DNA from: Eggerthellaceae bacterium UBA3686
Lineage (GTDB): Bacteria; Actinomycetota; Coriobacteriia; Coriobacteriales; Eggerthellaceae
Assembly (NCBI GenBank): GCA_002371495.1
Contig: DFIX01000038.1
Span: 1-33,829 of the forward strand
Direction of reading: 5' to 3'
DNA length: 33,829 nucleotides
This document shows positions 30,957 through 33,829 of this stretch, one piece after another; the first letter of the stretch is position 1; the number at the start of each line of letters is the position of its first letter. Under the pieces are notes generated by a model. It made no database searches and was not told the origin of the DNA. It saw only the letters and a list, made by a program, of their open reading frames with translations. The translations under genes were made by a program, and so were the position numbers.

Positions 30957-32523
30957 CGTTCACCTCCAGGAAACGGTACTCTTTGAAAAAATGCAGGTAA
31001 TCGAGGTAAACGCCGCCGCCGTCCTGCCCGTCGACATTCCAGCCGGTCCGCGCGCGTGAGTTCTTGCCCTTCGAACCCTCGAGGATATCGTCGCGAGAAA
31101 GAACCTGCAGACGCTCTGACAGCGCACCGAGCAAGCCACGTGGCGAATCGGCCTCGGCAACGGACTTGTAGATGTTGAATGCGTTCTTCTTGGGGCTCCT
31201 CGCGCCCGCATCCTGGCCTGCAACGTAGTTCTGCGCCTGCCACCACCCCAGGTTCACATACTGCGCCCGAAGTGAATACGCCCAAACGAACGCGAGCTTC
31301 ACGAACTCATCGAACATCTCGAGGTCGAGCTTGTCGGGACGATCCGGGCAGAACCTATCGACGTAGAGCAGCAGCGCGGTGTCGAACAGGCGCCGCGCAA
31401 CGCGATTGCCCACGCCGTTTCGGTAGCGCGCGTCGAGCGTCTTCACGATGGGGTTGTCGTTTACGAAATAGCCTTCGTACCTGTCGTTGTCTTGGATGTC
31501 ATCCAAGATGCCGAAGTAGTGATGCGCGTACTCGAAGAACGGCCTGCCGGCGATAATCGGCGCATCCAGCTGGAATTGCCGCAGGTCCTGCATGCCTGCA
31601 ACAAAGGGCACCGCCGAGCTGTTCACCGAGCGCGCGAACGCGTAGGCGCCCTTGAAGAACTGCGCGTATGGGTAGTTGTTCTGCTGCGTGACCCCCTTAA
31701 ACATCTGGATGTCGCTTTCGGCGAAATCGTACGCGGGATTACCGCGCACCCAGCGCTTCACGCAATACAGGTAGTCCGAGAACAGCGAAGAGAGCCGCGA
31801 CTGGTCGAGGTCCTCCCATTCGCGCACGACGGCCTCCACCTCGCCGGCGTCGAGGTCGCGCATCTCGCGCAAGTGGTAGGCTTTCAGCAGGTCGTGGGGG
31901 TAGAGTTTCTTGCCCCGAGCGTTTTGCGAGTCGAAGAACTGGAATGCTTCGGCAAGATCATCGGTTATGACCACGATGAACTCGCAGTTGTGCTTGACGT
32001 AACCGAGCAGCTCGCGTTTTTCCGGGCTATCTTGAATAGTCAACTCTACAGAGTTCTCCAAGGACGCTTCCTCATTGTCTTTGGCCATCTTGCGATTGCC
32101 CGACAGAGAATCAACACGGCGCCTGAGTGCCCGGTAGTTTGCGGGTACGTTGCGCCTATTGTCGGGGTTGTCCGCCAACGGCTCACTCAGAAAATCAGTG
32201 GCCTCGCCGAAAGCATCAAGCAGGAGCGAGAACGTCACGACGCGTTGCTGTCCGTCGACTATGTCGTAAGCGATAACGCCAGCCTCGGCCCTACGGTGCA
32301 GGATGAGCGTGCCTACGCGGTAACGCTCGCGGTTGGCATCCTTCGCATCAACGATGTCGTCGAGCAGCTGTATGGCGTTTTTCTCCGTCCACTTGTAGGG
32401 CCGCTGATATTCGGGAATCGATAGCGTCACAGCATCGAGAGGACCGTCTCCGGCTTCCGTAAGCCGATGTTTCAGCAGCAGGTCCTCTATGGTCGTGATT
32501 GCTAGAGTTAGGGATTGGGACAT
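30946..32523 (-). CDS. DUF262 protein without a recognised nuclease domain
   Basis: 525 residues with the DUF262 signatures IPEYQRPYKW at 37-45 and IVDGQQRVVT at 88-97, and an acidic helical middle (VITDDLAEAFQFFDSQNARG). The C-terminal part lacks the His and Asn pattern of DUF1524. ATG 32523 follows AGGGGAG. It is the first gene of a two-gene operon and overlaps the DUF262-DUF1524 gene. A sensor or nucleotide-binding partner for the second protein is a fair guess. Tandem DUF262 genes are seen in several defence islands, but this exact pair was not recognised. Confidence 0.85.
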   Translation of the reverse strand: MSQSLTLAITTIEDLLLKHRLTEAGDGPLDAVTLSIPEYQRPYKWTEKNAIQLLDDIVDAKDANRERYRVGTLILHRRAEAGVIAYDIVDGQQRVVTFSLLLDAFGEATDFLSEPLADNPDNRRNVPANYRALRRRVDSLSGNRKMAKDNEEASLENSVELTIQDSPEKRELLGYVKHNCEFIVVITDDLAEAFQFFDSQNARGKKLYPHDLLKAYHLREMRDLDAGEVEAVVREWEDLDQSRLSSLFSDYLYCVKRWVRGNPAYDFAESDIQMFKGVTQQNNYPYAQFFKGAYAFARSVNSSAVPFVAGMQDLRQFQLDAPIIAGRPFFEYAHHYFGILDDIQDNDRYEGYFVNDNPIVKTLDARYRNGVGNRVARRLFDTALLLYVDRFCPDRPDKLDLEMFDEFVKLAFVWAYSLRAQYVNLGWWQAQNYVAGQDAGARSPKKNAFNIYKSVAEADSPRGLLGALSERLQVLSRDDILEGSKGKNSRARTGWNVDGQDGGGVYLDYLHFFKEYRFLEVNDER

Positions 32524-32602
32524 AACTAAACTCCCCTGTTACGTTCAATGTCTACAGCGCAACCGAGCGCCGACGATGAGATGTGCGATATAACCTACCA
32601 CA

Positions 32603-32704
32603 TCAGCTCTTCCTCGCCAGGTCGAAAATTGCCGCCACGAACGCCGACAGGAAGAACACGACGACCAGTGCGGCTTTCAAGATCACCCTGACCACGCGCT
32701 TCAA
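32603..32704 (-). CDS. Possible 33-residue membrane peptide
   Basis: From TTG 32704 the frame reads LKRVVRVILKAALVVVFFLS, then AFVAAIFDLARKS and a stop: a single hydrophobic helix flanked by basic residues. The start is weak and the ribosome site poor. It could be a real small membrane peptide or a chance frame. Confidence 0.3.
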   Translation of the reverse strand: MKRVVRVILKAALVVVFFLSAFVAAIFDLARKS

Positions 32705-32734
32705 AATCCCAGGGCTTACTGCAAAACGCAGTTT

Positions 32735-32752
32735 GCAGACATAGAACCGCCG
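32735..32752 (+). repeat. 18-bp direct repeat, right copy
   Basis: GCAGACATAGAACCGCCG, matching 27696-27713 at 17 of 18 positions and also followed by GCGAAAC after a short gap. Confidence 0.6.
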
Positions 32753-32832
32753 CTCTCGCGAAACACCTTTAGCAATAACACCCAGATGCGCGGTGAGTCA
32801 TCTGTGGACCGAGCGCAATCTATCGGCGTATC

Positions 32833-32979
32833 ATGAAATCACTACTGGTTGCGCTAACCGCGATGGGCGGGCAAATCGGAGCTAATGGCAGTGAAAGCGA
32901 AACGCTATCAGGCTTACGTGATGCCTTGCCGCCAAAGCTGATGTCTGGCGAAATAGACGTTTCCCGGATTAAGGCTTAG
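32833..32979 (+). pseudogene. Type I restriction HsdS C-terminal remnant
   Basis: A 48-residue frame ends SETLSGLRDALPPKLMSGEI then DVSRIKA. LRD-x-LLPKLMSGEIDVS is the typical last segment of type I specificity subunits. The target-recognition domains and the rest of the gene are missing. The first ~20 residues of the frame are not HsdS-like. Confidence 0.65.
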
Positions 32980-33278
32980 GCGGGTAGCGCCACGTCCAGT
33001 CTGTAGCCCAGCGCTTTCACGACCTTCTGTACCGTGCTGAAGGAAGGATTGCCTGTTGGGGAAAGAGCCTTGTAAAGGCCGTCTCTCGTGATGCCCGTGT
33101 CTTTTGCGAGCTGTGTCATGCCGCGCGCTCGCGCGATATCGCCAAGAGCAGCGGAAACAAGCGCGGGATCACCGTCATCGAGTGCCGCGTTTAGGTAAGC
33201 AACGATATCCTCGTCAGTTTCGAGGAACTCAGCTGCATCGTATGCCATGGCCTTTTTCATGTCGTTACCAACTCTCAT
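32976..33278 (-). CDS. HigA-like helix-turn-helix antitoxin
   Basis: 100 residues. The pattern YDAAEFLETDEDIVAYLNAA, DGDPALVSAALGDIARARGM, and a C-terminal helix-turn-helix (TQLAKDTGITRDGLYKALSP, GNPSFSTVQKVVKALG) is that of the addiction-module antidote family next to Gp49-like toxins. Its ATG overlaps the toxin stop as ATGA, so translation is coupled; an ATG at 33260 is an alternative. It should neutralise the toxin and repress the shared promoter. Confidence 0.9.
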   Translation of the reverse strand: MRVGNDMKKAMAYDAAEFLETDEDIVAYLNAALDDGDPALVSAALGDIARARGMTQLAKDTGITRDGLYKALSPTGNPSFSTVQKVVKALGYRLDVALPA

Positions 33279-33571
33279 TCGTACTGCTCGTTGAGCTCCT
33301 TAGCCTTCTTGATATCCCGTTGCTGGGAGGATTTATCGCCTCCGATGAGTAGCAGTATGATTTCCTTCCCACGCTGCGCAAAGTACATCCTGTAACCTGG
33401 CCCGTAATCTATCCGAAGCTCGCAGACGCCATCCCCAACGGATTTGTAGTCGCCGAGATTTCCAGTTAGCGCAATCCTCCTAATGCGCAAGTTGATTCGG
33501 GACTTGGCATCCGAATCTTTCAGGCGTTTGAGCCATCTTGCAAACTCATCTGTTCTGCGAACCTCAATCAT
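33275..33571 (-). CDS. RelE/HigB-type (Gp49-like) toxin
   Basis: 98 residues from ATG 33571. The pattern MIEVRRTDEFARWLKRLKD, RINLRIRRIALTGNLGD, VCELRIDYGPGYRMYFAQRG, IILLLIGGDKSSQQRDI is the addiction-module killer protein family, a branch of RelE/HigB ribosome-dependent mRNA interferases. The toxin gene comes first, as in higBA operons. A GTG six codons upstream (33589) falls within the promoter palindrome and is unlikely. No ribosome binding site precedes the ATG. Confidence 0.88.
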   Translation of the reverse strand: MIEVRRTDEFARWLKRLKDSDAKSRINLRIRRIALTGNLGDYKSVGDGVCELRIDYGPGYRMYFAQRGKEIILLLIGGDKSSQQRDIKKAKELNEQYE

Positions 33572-33577
33572 GGAAGA

Positions 33578-33606
33578 AGTGTATACCACAGTATACGTTC
33601 AGTCAA
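33578..33606 (-). promoter_or_regulatory. Promoter and palindromic operator of the toxin-antitoxin pair
   Basis: On the minus strand TTGACT (33601-33606) and TACACT (33578-33583) are separated by 17 bases. The spacer holds GTATAC-CACA-GTATAC (33581-33596), a near-perfect palindrome placed to block RNA polymerase. The predicted transcription start falls at or beside the ATG, suggesting a leaderless message. Confidence 0.6.
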
Positions 33607-33776
33607 GCTCTTAACGCTCTGCCATCACACCGCCAAATAGTCATTTATGCAGCGTTTCACGCGGACTAACGATTAGCCTGGCGACGGGAGACGTTGGTTT
33701 GCCGCCTCGACTCATGCGAGAAAACGTGACGCACTCATCACCGCCAAAGTGACAAACCGTCCCCTATCGCCAACCT

Positions 33777-33829
33777 CTACAGCCCCACGACCCGATACCG
33801 GTATGCCTTCCCCACTCGCCCGCTCAGGT
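33777..33829 (-). CDS. C-terminal end of an unidentified gene (5' end outside window)
   Basis: The minus-strand frame entering the window reads LSGRVGKAYRYRVVGL and stops. It is too short to identify. The 170 bases between it and the toxin promoter hold no supported gene. Confidence 0.35.
   Translation of the reverse strand, partial: LSGRVGKAYRYRVVGL

Noticed and set aside
33690..33776. GTGACAAACCGTCCCC-like motif, resembling sequences that flank some IS200-type transposases
   Set aside because: Single copy in the window and the neighbouring gene is cut by the window end, so no link can be shown.

Overview
The window most likely comes from an anaerobic gut actinobacterium of the Eggerthellaceae (Eggerthella, Gordonibacter or Adlercreutzia type). 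The reasons are the GC-rich sequence, several paralogous cytoplasmic molybdopterin enzymes each paired with a small ferredoxin-like subunit, an MFS carrier or a LysR regulator, a DUF169 protein, and a pyrogallol-transhydroxylase-like pair. This is inferred from gene content; no rRNA or tRNA gene was seen.

Layout. (1) 1-1.3 kb: the 3' end of an acyl-adenylating enzyme fused to a degenerate SpoIIAB-like ATPase domain, followed by a small Nif11-type double-glycine precursor peptide and a terminator. (2) 1.36-5.3 kb, minus: a three-gene operon of FAD/NAD oxidoreductase, molybdopterin oxidoreductase and four-cluster ferredoxin, a soluble redox complex. (3) 5.5-8.6 kb: two zinc-ribbon proteins, a second Nif11-type precursor almost matching the first in its leader, a ComEC-like metallo-beta-lactamase lipoprotein, and a frameshifted small membrane protein. 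(4) 8.7-10.8 kb: a scar region with a repeat family including a 30-bp perfect inverted repeat, an intact DUF169 gene, a macro-domain remnant and an IS21 istA remnant.

(5) 10.9-26 kb: the metabolic core, with three molybdenum-enzyme modules. Module A has a small FeS subunit, a 745-aa catalytic subunit, an MFS carrier, a URO-D-family methyltransferase-like protein and a divergent LysR. Module B has an MFS carrier plus large and small subunits resembling pyrogallol-phloroglucinol transhydroxylase, with a divergent LysR beyond the MFS gene. Module C has a small FeS subunit and a 787-aa catalytic subunit. A and C look like the acetylene-hydratase/catechol-dehydroxylase branch. A likely overall role is import and reductive or transhydroxylating processing of phenolic compounds, with electrons passed through the ferredoxin subunits.

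(6) 26-33.8 kb: an accessory region. It holds an IS110 C-terminal remnant, a second repeat plus truncated DUF169 copy, a RelB/DinJ-PIN toxin-antitoxin pair, two overlapping DUF262 (GmrSD-like) genes of which only one carries a DUF1524-type nuclease end, the last residues of a type I HsdS subunit, and a HigBA-like pair under a palindromic promoter. An 18-bp near-identical direct repeat brackets the toxin-antitoxin/DUF262 block.

The observations most worth following are the twin orphan RiPP-like precursors, the repeat family tied to DUF169 copies, and the bracketed DUF262 pair.
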